Assembly: GCF_946478835.1 (NCBI RefSeq)
Contig: NZ_CAMLDV010000038.1
Coordinates: forward strand, 1-25,268
Direction of reading: 5' to 3'
Source of the DNA: an uncultured Bdellovibrio sp.
GTDB lineage: Bacteria > Bdellovibrionota > Bdellovibrionia > Bdellovibrionales > Bdellovibrionaceae
Length of the DNA stretch: 25,268 nt
Under the pieces are notes generated by a model, which saw nothing but the letters and a program-made list of their open reading frames with translations, ran no database searches and was not told the DNA's origin. Below are positions 1 to 7,036 of this stretch, in pieces. The first letter of the stretch is position 1. Every line of letters starts with the position of its first letter. The translations under genes were made by a program, and so were the position numbers.

Positions 1-25
1 GCTTAAAACTTTAATCATCCATCTC

Positions 26-30
26 GGAGG
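26..30 (+). promoter_or_regulatory. Shine-Dalgarno deciding a TTG start
   Basis: A GGAGG core lies five bases before the TTG at 36. No ATG in this frame offers comparable spacing. The peptide read from the TTG begins directly with a lipoprotein signal, so this site fixes the start of the first gene. Confidence 0.75.
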
Positions 31-35
31 AAACA

Positions 36-818
36 TTGAAAGCACTTAAGTTTTTCGGAATTAGCGCGTTGGCACTCTCTTTAGTGAATTGTGCTCCATC
101 AGCAAAACAACTCAAAGAAGCCGTTGAAAAAGATCCAAGCATCGTTTTCGTAGCTATCGAAAAAGATCCAGAGCAATTCATTGAAGTGGTGAACAAAGCT
201 GCTCAAAATGCTCAACGTAAAGCTCAAGAGAAAGCCGTTGCAGAAGAAGGCAAAAAGCGTGACGAAGAGTTCGCAAAACCATTGCAACCTGTGGTTGAAG
301 ATGGCCGCGTAATCTTTGGACCTAAAGATGCTAAAATCACTGTTATTGAATACTCTGATTTCGAGTGCCCGTACTGCGCTAAAGGTCACGCGACAGTTGA
401 TGAAGTTATGAAAGCTTATCCAAAAGATGTTCGTGTTGTTTACAAACACCTTCCTTTGGATTTCCATCCAATGGCAATGCCTGCAGCTAGATACTTCGAA
501 GCTATTGCAATGCAAGATCATGCAAAAGCTGAAAAGTTCTACAACATGGTATTCGAAAACCAAGGCGAACTTCGCAGCAAAAAAGAAGCTTTCTTGAAAG
601 AGACTGCTAAAAAAGTAGGCGCGGACGTTAAAAAAGTTGAAAAAGACTTGAACAGCGAAGCGATCACTAAGCGTATCGAAGCAGACATGGCTGAAGCTCG
701 TAAATTCGACTTCTCTGGAACACCTGGTTTCTTGATCAACGGTGTTTCTCTTCGTGGTGCTTATCCGTTCTCTGAATTCAAAGAAATCATCGAACGTCAC
801 CTTAAAGGTGGAAAATAA
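36..818 (+). CDS. DsbA-family thioredoxin-fold lipoprotein
   Basis: Probable envelope thiol-disulfide oxidoreductase of the DsbA/thioredoxin_4 type, 260 residues. It starts at a TTG with a good Shine-Dalgarno. Residues 1-19 form a lipoprotein signal ending in the lipobox LVNC, so Cys19 would be lipidated and the protein anchored to a membrane. Residues 20-85 are charged and look like a helical spacer. The catalytic fold follows, with the active-site motif C111-P-Y-C114 after a beta strand and the cis-proline loop at T229-P230. The substrate cannot be told from sequence. It could oxidise or isomerise disulfides of secreted proteins. A strong terminator follows directly, so it ends its transcription unit. 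The family call is secure; the role is inferred. Confidence 0.88.
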   Translation: MKALKFFGISALALSLVNCAPSAKQLKEAVEKDPSIVFVAIEKDPEQFIEVVNKAAQNAQRKAQEKAVAEEGKKRDEEFAKPLQPVVEDGRVIFGPKDAKITVIEYSDFECPYCAKGHATVDEVMKAYPKDVRVVYKHLPLDFHPMAMPAARYFEAIAMQDHAKAEKFYNMVFENQGELRSKKEAFLKETAKKVGADVKKVEKDLNSEAITKRIEADMAEARKFDFSGTPGFLINGVSLRGAYPFSEFKEIIERHLKGGK

Positions 819-848
819 GAAGTTTTCTTAAAAGAAAATAACTTACGA

Positions 849-877
849 AGCCCTCGGCAAAAACCGGGGGCTTTTTT
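849..877 (+). terminator. Intrinsic terminator after the DsbA-like gene
   Basis: A nine-pair stem (849-857 with 864-872, one G-T pair) closes a six-base CAAAAA loop and runs into a T tract at 872-877. It serves the plus-strand gene. Read on the minus strand it has no T tract, so it does not obviously end the convergent KAP gene. Confidence 0.9.
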
Positions 878-888
878 GTTGATAAATT

Positions 889-3519
889 TCAATTCCAAGC
901 TAGTGCCCTTACAATTCTATCCGCAACACTTTCCAATTCGGGACTCACTTTTTTCAAATCGTTTAAATATACTTCAATTCGACTTCTGGATTCATCTGCA
1001 AGCGAAGTACTAGTTCCAGATCGAGCTACAGCCACAAAAAAATCTGGATTTAATGTCAATACTTCTAATACGTCCGACAAAGTCGCACCATATGACAAAC
1101 CCGATGTGGCCGCATGTAGAAATAACATTAAGTAAGAATAACAGTTTGCTGTCACCTTCTGATCATTCGTAGAAATCATTTTTAAAAAGGACTGCCTGAG
1201 GTCGGTATCTCTAAATAACGGAGATTTTGCAGTCAACAGGATCTTCAGTTCCTCGTAAGAAGTAGGACCCTGTAGAGAAGACACAAACTCCTCTCCCTTA
1301 AAAAGTTCGACTATTTCTTTAGCCAAGGCAGTTCTAACCGAAGAGTAAATTTTTTGCACCTTTATCTTCATCTCATCATTTATCTGAATTGAGCCGACAT
1401 CTTCTGTCAGTTCATAATCAAAAGCGTACACAAGCATTCTAGGATTTTCCTGAATTTTATTAGAAATTATTTCTAAAAAACCTATATTATAGTTATTAAG
1501 AGATTCAAACGGAGCTGTATTACTTTTTGGTTGAGACGCGATCTTTTTGATAATTCTTCTAAGATCTTTTGCAGAAAACTGAGCGTCACCGCTCCAGTAC
1601 ATTTCAGAATTTAATGCCATAGAGATATATTGATTTATTTTTGGGTAGTTATCACTAACAAAACGGACTCTCTCGTCCACTGATTTAATATTGTATATCA
1701 AACTGCCCATGCGGATAAAATTGTCCACAACTCGATCTAGATATCCAGTTGCATATACTCTAAAACTGCTTTGATTCGGGAATACTTCTTCATATTTTCT
1801 CCTCAATGCTGTCGAGAAATCTATATTACAATCAATGTCATTTTGGATGAATTTTAATTCTCTTTGAGAGGGAACTGCCTCATTCTTGAGGTCAAATAAA
1901 TATTTCGGAATCACCTGGTAATTACTATGGAATTTTTCGGCCGCTCTTTTTAGTAGGTCTAGAAACTCATCTATTCCCTCTAAAGGGCCCGCAACTTCTT
2001 TATATGAATTTTCTGCGAGCGTCCAATTTTTCTCAATATCTGAAGGATCAAAGGTAAAAATTAAACTCATGGAAAACAATTCATCCCGTATATATTTATT
2101 GTTTTCAATCAGACTTATATGAGTAGGAAACTCGATTTTTAGTAAAGTGCAGAAATATAAGAGCGACCATAAAACTTCTTCGTCATCAAATCTTTCATAC
2201 GCTTTTTTTTCAGCCTTAATAGTGAAAATAAGTTTTTTAGCGGATCGAGGGTTGTTTGGAATTAGCTCTAATATCTCTAGTACAGAGTTCGGCTTACGAA
2301 CTTCACCAATAATATTCTCAATAAAAACACTTTGTTCTGATGTTTGATACTGAGGAATCGAAACAGAGTAGTCGATTAATTTATCTAAAAACAACTGCGA
2401 TGATGATTCAAACTTTTGTTTCAATAATGAATCTATTGCTTCCCGAGAGATTCCCATAACGAAAACAATTTGAGGAATATCAAAAAACTCTTTCAGCGAT
2501 AAAAAGAATGCATGGACGACCTCAGGCTCAGCTCTATCAAGATCATCCACGAAAACAATCAATTTTTTATCAGGGGGAAGCACTGCATTTAACTGTTGCG
2601 TGGCTTTTTTTTGTCGAATAGGTAGTGGCACACTTGAATCACTTTGTAAATCCATCAATGCACTAGCCAACTCTCCTTTATTGAATGTTTTTAAAACTCC
2701 TGAAATAAGTGGCATTCTTTCTCTCAACAAAGCCATCACATGTTCGGTTATACTGAGAGTACTTTGAACTATATTCGTCAAACTGTTCCATAATTCAGCA
2801 GATGTGTGATGATGCCAAGGATTGATCCACACCGTTACATGGCCTGTCTCTTTACATTTGCGTTCAAGAAGATTCATTAAGCTTGTCTTACCGGCCCCCC
2901 ACTCACCGAAAATACCAATACGAAAACACTTTTGATTGGGAATACCCTCAATTACAGAGAGTACTTCAAAAGCCAATTTTGCTCTCCCGAGAAGGTCTTC
3001 TTCAGGACTACTTATAGCGTCATTAATATTGAACTTTTGTGAGTGATTAACGTAGGAAAGATGGCGTAAACGAAGACTTTCGACAACAATTAAAAATTGA
3101 GCAACCGAAGCTAGTATAAAAACAAGATAAAAATACGAATTATCAATCTGCAGCGCTAATACCTCAATCAAAACAGATAGCACCAAAAGCATTATAAAGT
3201 TATTTCGTTTAATTTCCTCGTTAGTCTGACTACTGATTCTCCCATAATTTAGGCCCCCTACTATGAAACCACCACTCAACAATCCTAGAATACCTATAAT
3301 CAGATTTTTGTTTGAAACTTCTTGAAAAAAGAATGTCATCTCCTCAATAAAATCAACTTGAGGCACAACTAAATAAATGCCAATGAGCAATAAAACAATT
3401 CCGATTAGAACAAACCCGATTCCTCTGCACGATGCACGGTTACTTTTGAGAAAGGCAATTAGCTGATGTACCGATGTTTGGTGATTCGAAGCAATTGGAT
3501 ACCTCCATTCCTGAAACAC
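889..3519 (-). CDS. KAP-family P-loop NTPase, membrane-anchored
   Basis: Large (about 876 residues) KAP-family NTPase, the STAND-like P-loop class first defined from Kidins220/ARMS and the phage-exclusion protein PifA. Four hydrophobic segments lie at about residues 33-52, 72-90, 107-124 and 128-147. The NTPase core follows, with Walker A GEWGAGKT at 205-212 and a Walker B stretch ending in DDLDR at 325-329, typical of KAP proteins. The remaining 500 residues match nothing I recognise and may form a sensor or effector region. The gene is much richer in A+T than its neighbours (only 11 G+C in the 60 bases at 1441-1500), which suggests transfer. The GTG start at 3519 has no clear Shine-Dalgarno. 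A GGAGG lies six bases before an in-frame ATT at codon 9, so the true start is uncertain. Phage defence is plausible but inferred. Confidence 0.85.
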   Translation of the reverse strand: MFQEWRYPIASNHQTSVHQLIAFLKSNRASCRGIGFVLIGIVLLLIGIYLVVPQVDFIEEMTFFFQEVSNKNLIIGILGLLSGGFIVGGLNYGRISSQTNEEIKRNNFIMLLVLSVLIEVLALQIDNSYFYLVFILASVAQFLIVVESLRLRHLSYVNHSQKFNINDAISSPEEDLLGRAKLAFEVLSVIEGIPNQKCFRIGIFGEWGAGKTSLMNLLERKCKETGHVTVWINPWHHHTSAELWNSLTNIVQSTLSITEHVMALLRERMPLISGVLKTFNKGELASALMDLQSDSSVPLPIRQKKATQQLNAVLPPDKKLIVFVDDLDRAEPEVVHAFFLSLKEFFDIPQIVFVMGISREAIDSLLKQKFESSSQLFLDKLIDYSVSIPQYQTSEQSVFIENIIGEVRKPNSVLEILELIPNNPRSAKKLIFTIKAEKKAYERFDDEEVLWSLLYFCTLLKIEFPTHISLIENNKYIRDELFSMSLIFTFDPSDIEKNWTLAENSYKEVAGPLEGIDEFLDLLKRAAEKFHSNYQVIPKYLFDLKNEAVPSQRELKFIQNDIDCNIDFSTALRRKYEEVFPNQSSFRVYATGYLDRVVDNFIRMGSLIYNIKSVDERVRFVSDNYPKINQYISMALNSEMYWSGDAQFSAKDLRRIIKKIASQPKSNTAPFESLNNYNIGFLEIISNKIQENPRMLVYAFDYELTEDVGSIQINDEMKIKVQKIYSSVRTALAKEIVELFKGEEFVSSLQGPTSYEELKILLTAKSPLFRDTDLRQSFLKMISTNDQKVTANCYSYLMLFLHAATSGLSYGATLSDVLEVLTLNPDFFVAVARSGTSTSLADESRSRIEVYLNDLKKVSPELESVADRIVRALAWN

Positions 3520-3676
3520 TTTTCGGATAAATCAATTACAACTTAATTTTATTTACACATCCGAAACTATTATGTATCAATAAATTGAACTTTTAGAGAT
3601 GAGAAACTCAAAACTCAAAGAATTTTAGTTGGCCCCTACCTGCAATCAGTCATAAAGTAAAAAGAAAGTTAATTTC

Positions 3677-3685
3677 AAAGGAGAT
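3677..3685 (+). promoter_or_regulatory. Ribosome binding site of the HEPN gene
   Basis: AAAGGAGAT precedes the ATG at 3690 by four to five bases. It is a strong site and supports this start for the small gene. Confidence 0.7.
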
Positions 3686-3689
3686 CACT

Positions 3690-4067
3690 ATGAGCGCACA
3701 CGCAAAATCACTTATCCTCAAAGCTCAAGACGATCTCGATCTCGCGAAAAAACATCTTCACGATGAAAAGCAGCATGAACTTGTCGGCTACAATCTCGCA
3801 CAAGCTTGCGAGAAATATTTGAAAGCTCTTTGCGATATGCGCGGCCTTCAATATCCGGAAGACGATCATGATTTAGATGCTTTGATGTCGACTCTTGAAG
3901 AGCACAACTTTTCTGCGATCTCTTCCCATGCCGATGTGATTGAGCTAACTCCATACAATGCGACAAACGCCCACATTCATGATGATGAGCGTTTGGATAT
4001 GGAAGAGTACATGGGTTACGTTGAGAATCTTAAAAAACTTGTCGGCGAACAGCTTCGCCTGCTCTAG
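3690..4067 (+). CDS. HEPN-domain protein
   Basis: Small (125 residues) all-helical protein of the HEPN type. The best signature is the stretch around residues 35-66, with the AQACEKYLKAL helix and then DHDLDAL, which resembles the 'A..aEK.lKA......Hdl..L' pattern of PF05168. The usual HEPN RNase motif R-x(4-6)-H is not clear: Arg51 and His60 are eight residues apart, and no R/H pair is seen near the C-terminus. HEPN proteins often pair with a minimal nucleotidyltransferase as a toxin-antitoxin system, but none is present here. The divergent neighbour is the KAP NTPase. The next gene is convergent, with one base between stop codons. It may be an RNA-binding or scaffold protein, or a diverged toxin. 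Confidence 0.75.
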   Translation: MSAHAKSLILKAQDDLDLAKKHLHDEKQHELVGYNLAQACEKYLKALCDMRGLQYPEDDHDLDALMSTLEEHNFSAISSHADVIELTPYNATNAHIHDDERLDMEEYMGYVENLKKLVGEQLRLL

Positions 4068-4068
4068 T

Positions 4069-5118
4069 TTAATACTTCAGTAAAATTCGAATAGGACTTG
4101 CACCTGTTGCTACCGCAGAGTGAGCTGAAACCGTCAGCTCACCGTTTGCATTCACAGTGTATTGTTGAACCTTGCCGTCCATAAAATCGATCACGTAAGC
4201 GGACACGTCATCGGCGGCCAAAGTTTCTGGTGTGTAAGAAGCACTTACTGTCGGCTGTGAAAGAGCGGCCAAGCTACCATTCGTTTGAATTCCAAACATA
4301 GAAACTGTTCCTTCACCGGAATTTGCAATGTACAGGTTTTTTCCCGCGACGATCATTCCTTGAGGGCTTAATCCCGTCTTCACAGTTTCCTGTGATGTGA
4401 GACCGCCGTTCGCTCCGATAGAAAAAACCTCTACTTCTTCCGTGAAGCAGCTTAAAACATAAATAAATTCGCCCGCTGTTGTTTGTGTTGCACCCAACGG
4501 ACCCGAAGGACATCCCGACGACGCCATCGTTGCGGGAGTTAAAGGCACAAGCGCCCCATTTAACGCCACAGAAAATTGCGAAATGCTGGTGTCACCGTTC
4601 ACAACATAAGCAAATTTTCCTGAAGGAGAAAAAGTTAAATTCATGGGACCTTCCGCGTGGGACTTCGTTCCTACAAGACTGAGTTCACCGCCGGTACCAA
4701 TGGCATACTGAGTGATACTTTCACCCGACAAATTCATCGCATAAAGAAAACGACCATCTAACGAAACACTCAATCCTTGCGGTGTTGAACCTGTCGCGAT
4801 TGGAGATCCTAACGCCGTCAATCCTCCATCACTGCCAATAACAAATTGAGAAATCGTATCGTCGTTCGAATTTGCAACATAGAGATATTTTTGATTTACG
4901 TCCATCACCATCGAAGCCGGAAAAACACCTGTTGCCACCGTCGCAGTGGCGAGAGGAATCAGTTCCCCCGCTGAAGATACTTTGTATTGGCTGATCGTAT
5001 CGTCACCACTGTTTAAGACATATGCAAACTGCGCTTTTTTCGGGAGGGGCGCATGGTGAGAAGACGATCCACAACCAACCAAACCTAGAAGTGATAAAAG
5101 AAAAAGAAGGTGTTTCAT
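4069..5118 (-). CDS. Seven-bladed beta-propeller lipoprotein (lactonase-like)
   Basis: Secreted beta-propeller of 349 residues. The signal peptide ends in lipobox LVGC, with Cys16 followed by a Ser/His linker. Seven repeats of the form 'YVxN...TISQY.I...G.L..L' start near residues 32, 79, 125, 169, 215, 260 and 306. This repeat number and the pattern fit the YVTN/6-phosphogluconolactonase-like (PF10282) propeller class. Despite the family name, a cytosolic lactonase role is unlikely for a lipoprotein; binding to envelope or extracellular ligands is more likely. The ATG has a weak AAGAGA ribosome site. The upstream methyltransferase gene is on the same strand 22 bases away, but a terminator separates them. 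The gene's own promoter is therefore probably inside the methyltransferase gene, or it depends on read-through. Confidence 0.82.
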   Translation of the reverse strand: MKHLLFLLSLLGLVGCGSSSHHAPLPKKAQFAYVLNSGDDTISQYKVSSAGELIPLATATVATGVFPASMVMDVNQKYLYVANSNDDTISQFVIGSDGGLTALGSPIATGSTPQGLSVSLDGRFLYAMNLSGESITQYAIGTGGELSLVGTKSHAEGPMNLTFSPSGKFAYVVNGDTSISQFSVALNGALVPLTPATMASSGCPSGPLGATQTTAGEFIYVLSCFTEEVEVFSIGANGGLTSQETVKTGLSPQGMIVAGKNLYIANSGEGTVSMFGIQTNGSLAALSQPTVSASYTPETLAADDVSAYVIDFMDGKVQQYTVNANGELTVSAHSAVATGASPIRILLKY

Positions 5119-5130
5119 AAAATATCTCTT

Positions 5131-5161
5131 AAAGAAAAAACTAGCGCCCCTGGGCGCTAGT
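5131..5161 (-). terminator. Intrinsic terminator overlapping the end of a coding region
   Basis: Bases 5140-5149 pair perfectly with 5152-5161 (ten pairs, two-base loop). On the minus strand the hairpin is followed by a T-rich tract at 5131-5140. The stop codon and last codons of the methyltransferase gene are inside the hairpin. Confidence 0.88.
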
Positions 5162-5908
5162 CAAAACAAGTCTTAGAATCGCGGGATGATTGCCGCGAGG
5201 AGTTTCCATTTCTTCCATCACGATTTCAAGGCCCGCGTTTTTGAGTTCTTGGCGAATCATTTCTACAGGAGCCACACGCTTTTGTGCTGTCCAGAATTTT
5301 CCGCCTTTTTCTACAACACCCTCCACATCACACTCGGGAGTTTGTCTCCACAAAGTGTAGTTCTCATCTAAGAAAATAGACTCGAAACTGTCTTCAGGGC
5401 TGAAACCGGGACTCAAAGCCGCTGTCTTTAAAACGAACTTTCCGTTTGTCGCCAAAGAATCTCTGATGGCGTTAAGAAAGTGAGCACGTTTTGCGGAGCA
5501 AGTGATTTGTGTCAAACAATCATAGTCATGAATCAAATCAAACTTTTGATTGAGTTGTTCCACTTGCAGGATTCCGCCCATGCCGAAAGAAATATTCAGC
5601 TCTTGTTTCAATGCGAATTTTTGCACGATGGAAATCGAACTGCGGTGCATATCAAAAGCCGCCACTTGAAAACCCAGTTCCGCCAAAGCCATTGCTGCGA
5701 CTCCATGGCCAGCACCCAAATCCAAAGCTTTCATGCCGACGGGATGCGGGAAAAATCCATTTACAACCGATGGTAAGTAATCAACACAGTCACGTTCCAT
5801 CAATCCGCCGAGTGGCAGAATGTTTTTCAAAGTCTCTTTCACAGTGTTTGGATTGTTGGAAATGCGGCTATTGTGACGACCTACGTAACCTTGATAATAT
5901 GCTCTCAT
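5141..5908 (-). CDS. Class I SAM-dependent methyltransferase
   Basis: Cytoplasmic class I methyltransferase of 255 residues. Motif I, the SAM-binding glycine loop ALDLGAGHG, is at residues 61-69. The acidic residue ending strand 2 is Asp86 (AAFDMH). FDLIHDYDCL at 123-132 is the motif IV region. No substrate-specific domain is recognisable, and the product could be a small-molecule or lipid methylase. The ATG has a good AGGAGA ribosome site. Upstream lie a sigma-54-like promoter at 5964-5980 and a copy of the TTTCAGAGGGAAA motif at 5983-5999. The final codons and stop are built into an intrinsic terminator stem, so the C-terminal residues TSAQGR are dictated in part by RNA structure. Confidence 0.85.
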   Translation of the reverse strand: MRAYYQGYVGRHNSRISNNPNTVKETLKNILPLGGLMERDCVDYLPSVVNGFFPHPVGMKALDLGAGHGVAAMALAELGFQVAAFDMHRSSISIVQKFALKQELNISFGMGGILQVEQLNQKFDLIHDYDCLTQITCSAKRAHFLNAIRDSLATNGKFVLKTAALSPGFSPEDSFESIFLDENYTLWRQTPECDVEGVVEKGGKFWTAQKRVAPVEMIRQELKNAGLEIVMEEMETPRGNHPAILRLVLTSAQGR

Positions 5909-5963
5909 AACTGTCTCCTAGTTTTTGTTGATCGTTGCAGATCAACATGATGACAGTCTTAAA

Positions 5964-5980
5964 AGCACAGGCAGTGCCAA
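5964..5980 (-). promoter_or_regulatory. Candidate sigma-54 promoter for the methyltransferase
   Basis: Read on the minus strand: TTGGCACTGCCTGTGCT. It has the required GG (-24) and GC (-12) exactly ten bases apart and differs from the YTGGCACG-N4-TTGCW consensus at two positions. The start of transcription would fall near 5952, giving a leader of about 45 bases before the ATG at 5908. Confidence 0.5.
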
Positions 5981-5982
5981 GA

Positions 5983-5999
5983 TTTTTCCCTCTGAAAAC
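5983..5999 (-). repeat. TTTCAGAGGGAAA motif, copy A
   Basis: The minus strand reads GTTTTCAGAGGGAAAAA, three bases upstream of the sigma-54-like element of the methyltransferase gene. The 13-base core recurs twice near 6931 and 6990. Possible regulator binding site. Confidence 0.5.
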
Positions 6000-6020
6000 A
6001 GCTTTATTTTGAGATGAGAC

Positions 6021-6048
6021 GACGCCTGCCGAGATCCCGGCAAGCGTC
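6021..6048 (-). terminator. GC-rich hairpin downstream of the L,D-transpeptidase gene
   Basis: GACGC (6021-6025) pairs with GCGTC (6044-6048). After a one-pair mismatch, TGCCG pairs with CGGCA, leaving a six-base loop. It lies 38 bases past the transpeptidase stop. There is no good T tract on the minus strand, so it is only a weak candidate terminator. Confidence 0.4.
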
Positions 6049-6085
6049 TTGTTGGTATTTCGGGAGCCGCCGAAAACCCGGCAGA

Positions 6086-6838
6086 CTAGTTTGCGGCGTA
6101 AATAAGGCTTCCGCCTTTGATCATATTGATCACTTTATCACGATTCGTTGTTGAAACTGCAGGACATCCCCAGCTGCGACCTTGAATCACTGCTGAATCC
6201 TGAACATACGAAGCACCGTGCACGACAATCGCACGAGGGCGCGCATTGGAATTCGTTGTTGAAAGACCATCGAGTCTTAGAGAATAGCCATTGCTTCCTT
6301 GATATGTCTCAGCCGTTTTATAAAATCCTAAAGAACTCGCATTGGAACCAGAGACGTTGCTGAACTTCTCTGCAAACCCATCGTGATTGCTATCAGAGCC
6401 TTTGCCGTGAGCGACGTGAATATTCCACACACTCCCCGTGCTCATGCTGATGAAGTACCAACGCTTCTGTGTCGACTTCTGACTAAAATCAATCACGGAA
6501 ATCACTGACTGATTTTTAAATGAAGATTTATTTTTATGAAAATAAACGATGGCATCTTCCAGCTTCTGCGTCGGCACGATATGTGTCGGATCGACGTAAT
6601 CATAAAGTTTTAAAATTTCTTCGCGCGTATCCGCCGTTGCCGGAGGGCTCACAACCGGAACCTCCGGAGTCGTGGATGGTATATCCGTGGAACCTTCCGC
6701 GTTGTTAGTGTCACTCGGAGCTGAAGCAGCCGGCTCGTTGTTTGGATCATCCGGTAAAACAGGAATGCCAGGACCGCAGGCAGAAAGAGCGAGCATCATT
6801 GCTGTTGCGAACAAGACTTTTGTAGGTGAGAAAGACAT
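6086..6838 (-). CDS. L,D-transpeptidase-type lipoprotein (YkuD-like catalytic domain)
   Basis: Predicted cell-wall enzyme of 250 residues from an ATG at 6838, chosen because GGAGG lies nine bases upstream. A longer TTG-started reading (to 6871) adds residues before the signal peptide and is unlikely. Lipobox LSAC places the lipid on Cys21. Residues 25-70 are a Pro/Ser/Thr/Asp-rich linker. The catalytic domain covers about 85-250, with the conserved His in VVHGA (His207) and the nucleophile in S222-W-G-C225-P, the H...S-x-G-C pattern of L,D-transpeptidases. It most resembles the YkuD_2 (PF13645) branch. It should act on peptidoglycan stem peptides from a membrane-tethered position. In predatory bacteria such enzymes can modify self or prey wall; which applies here cannot be seen. 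Confidence 0.85.
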   Translation of the reverse strand: MSFSPTKVLFATAMMLALSACGPGIPVLPDDPNNEPAASAPSDTNNAEGSTDIPSTTPEVPVVSPPATADTREEILKLYDYVDPTHIVPTQKLEDAIVYFHKNKSSFKNQSVISVIDFSQKSTQKRWYFISMSTGSVWNIHVAHGKGSDSNHDGFAEKFSNVSGSNASSLGFYKTAETYQGSNGYSLRLDGLSTTNSNARPRAIVVHGASYVQDSAVIQGRSWGCPAVSTTNRDKVINMIKGGSLIYAAN

Positions 6839-6847
6839 CGTGCCAAT

Positions 6848-6852
6848 CCTCC
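6848..6852 (-). promoter_or_regulatory. Ribosome binding site deciding the transpeptidase start
   Basis: The minus strand has GGAGG nine bases before the ATG at 6838. The upstream TTG option at 6871 has no such site. Confidence 0.65.
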
Positions 6853-6929
6853 ATGTGGTTACACAGAGCAAATCGGCTGTTCATTTTTAAAACTTAAAAC
6901 TTTTTAGAAACGACTGAATTCTCGACACG

Positions 6930-6944
6930 TTTTCAGAGGGAAAG
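6930..6944 (+). repeat. TTTCAGAGGGAAA motif, copy B
   Basis: TTTTCAGAGGGAAAG lies in the divergent region between the transpeptidase and CBS genes, 92 bases upstream of the former. It has the same orientation as copy C, 59 bases away. Confidence 0.5.
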
Positions 6945-6989
6945 TGTGAGGTTTTTAGACACTTAACAAAGACCTCAAATAAACGAATC

Positions 6990-7003
6990 TTTCAGAGGGA
7001 AAC
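6990..7003 (+). repeat. TTTCAGAGGGAAA motif, copy C
   Basis: TTTCAGAGGGAAAC ends 33 bases before the CBS-gene ATG. It is identical to copies A and B over 13 bases. The outer TTTC and GAAA form a short inverted repeat around an asymmetric AGAGG. Confidence 0.5.
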
Positions 7004-7036
7004 GGACTTATTCTTTTTTCAAAAAGGAGATTCCCT

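Noticed and set aside
849..872. Hairpin as terminator of the KAP gene
   Set aside because: No T tract follows on the minus strand, so it serves only the plus-strand gene.
6839..6871. Longer L,D-transpeptidase start (TTG at 6871)
   Set aside because: It puts 11 residues before the signal peptide and lacks a ribosome site, whereas the ATG at 6838 has GGAGG at 6848-6852.
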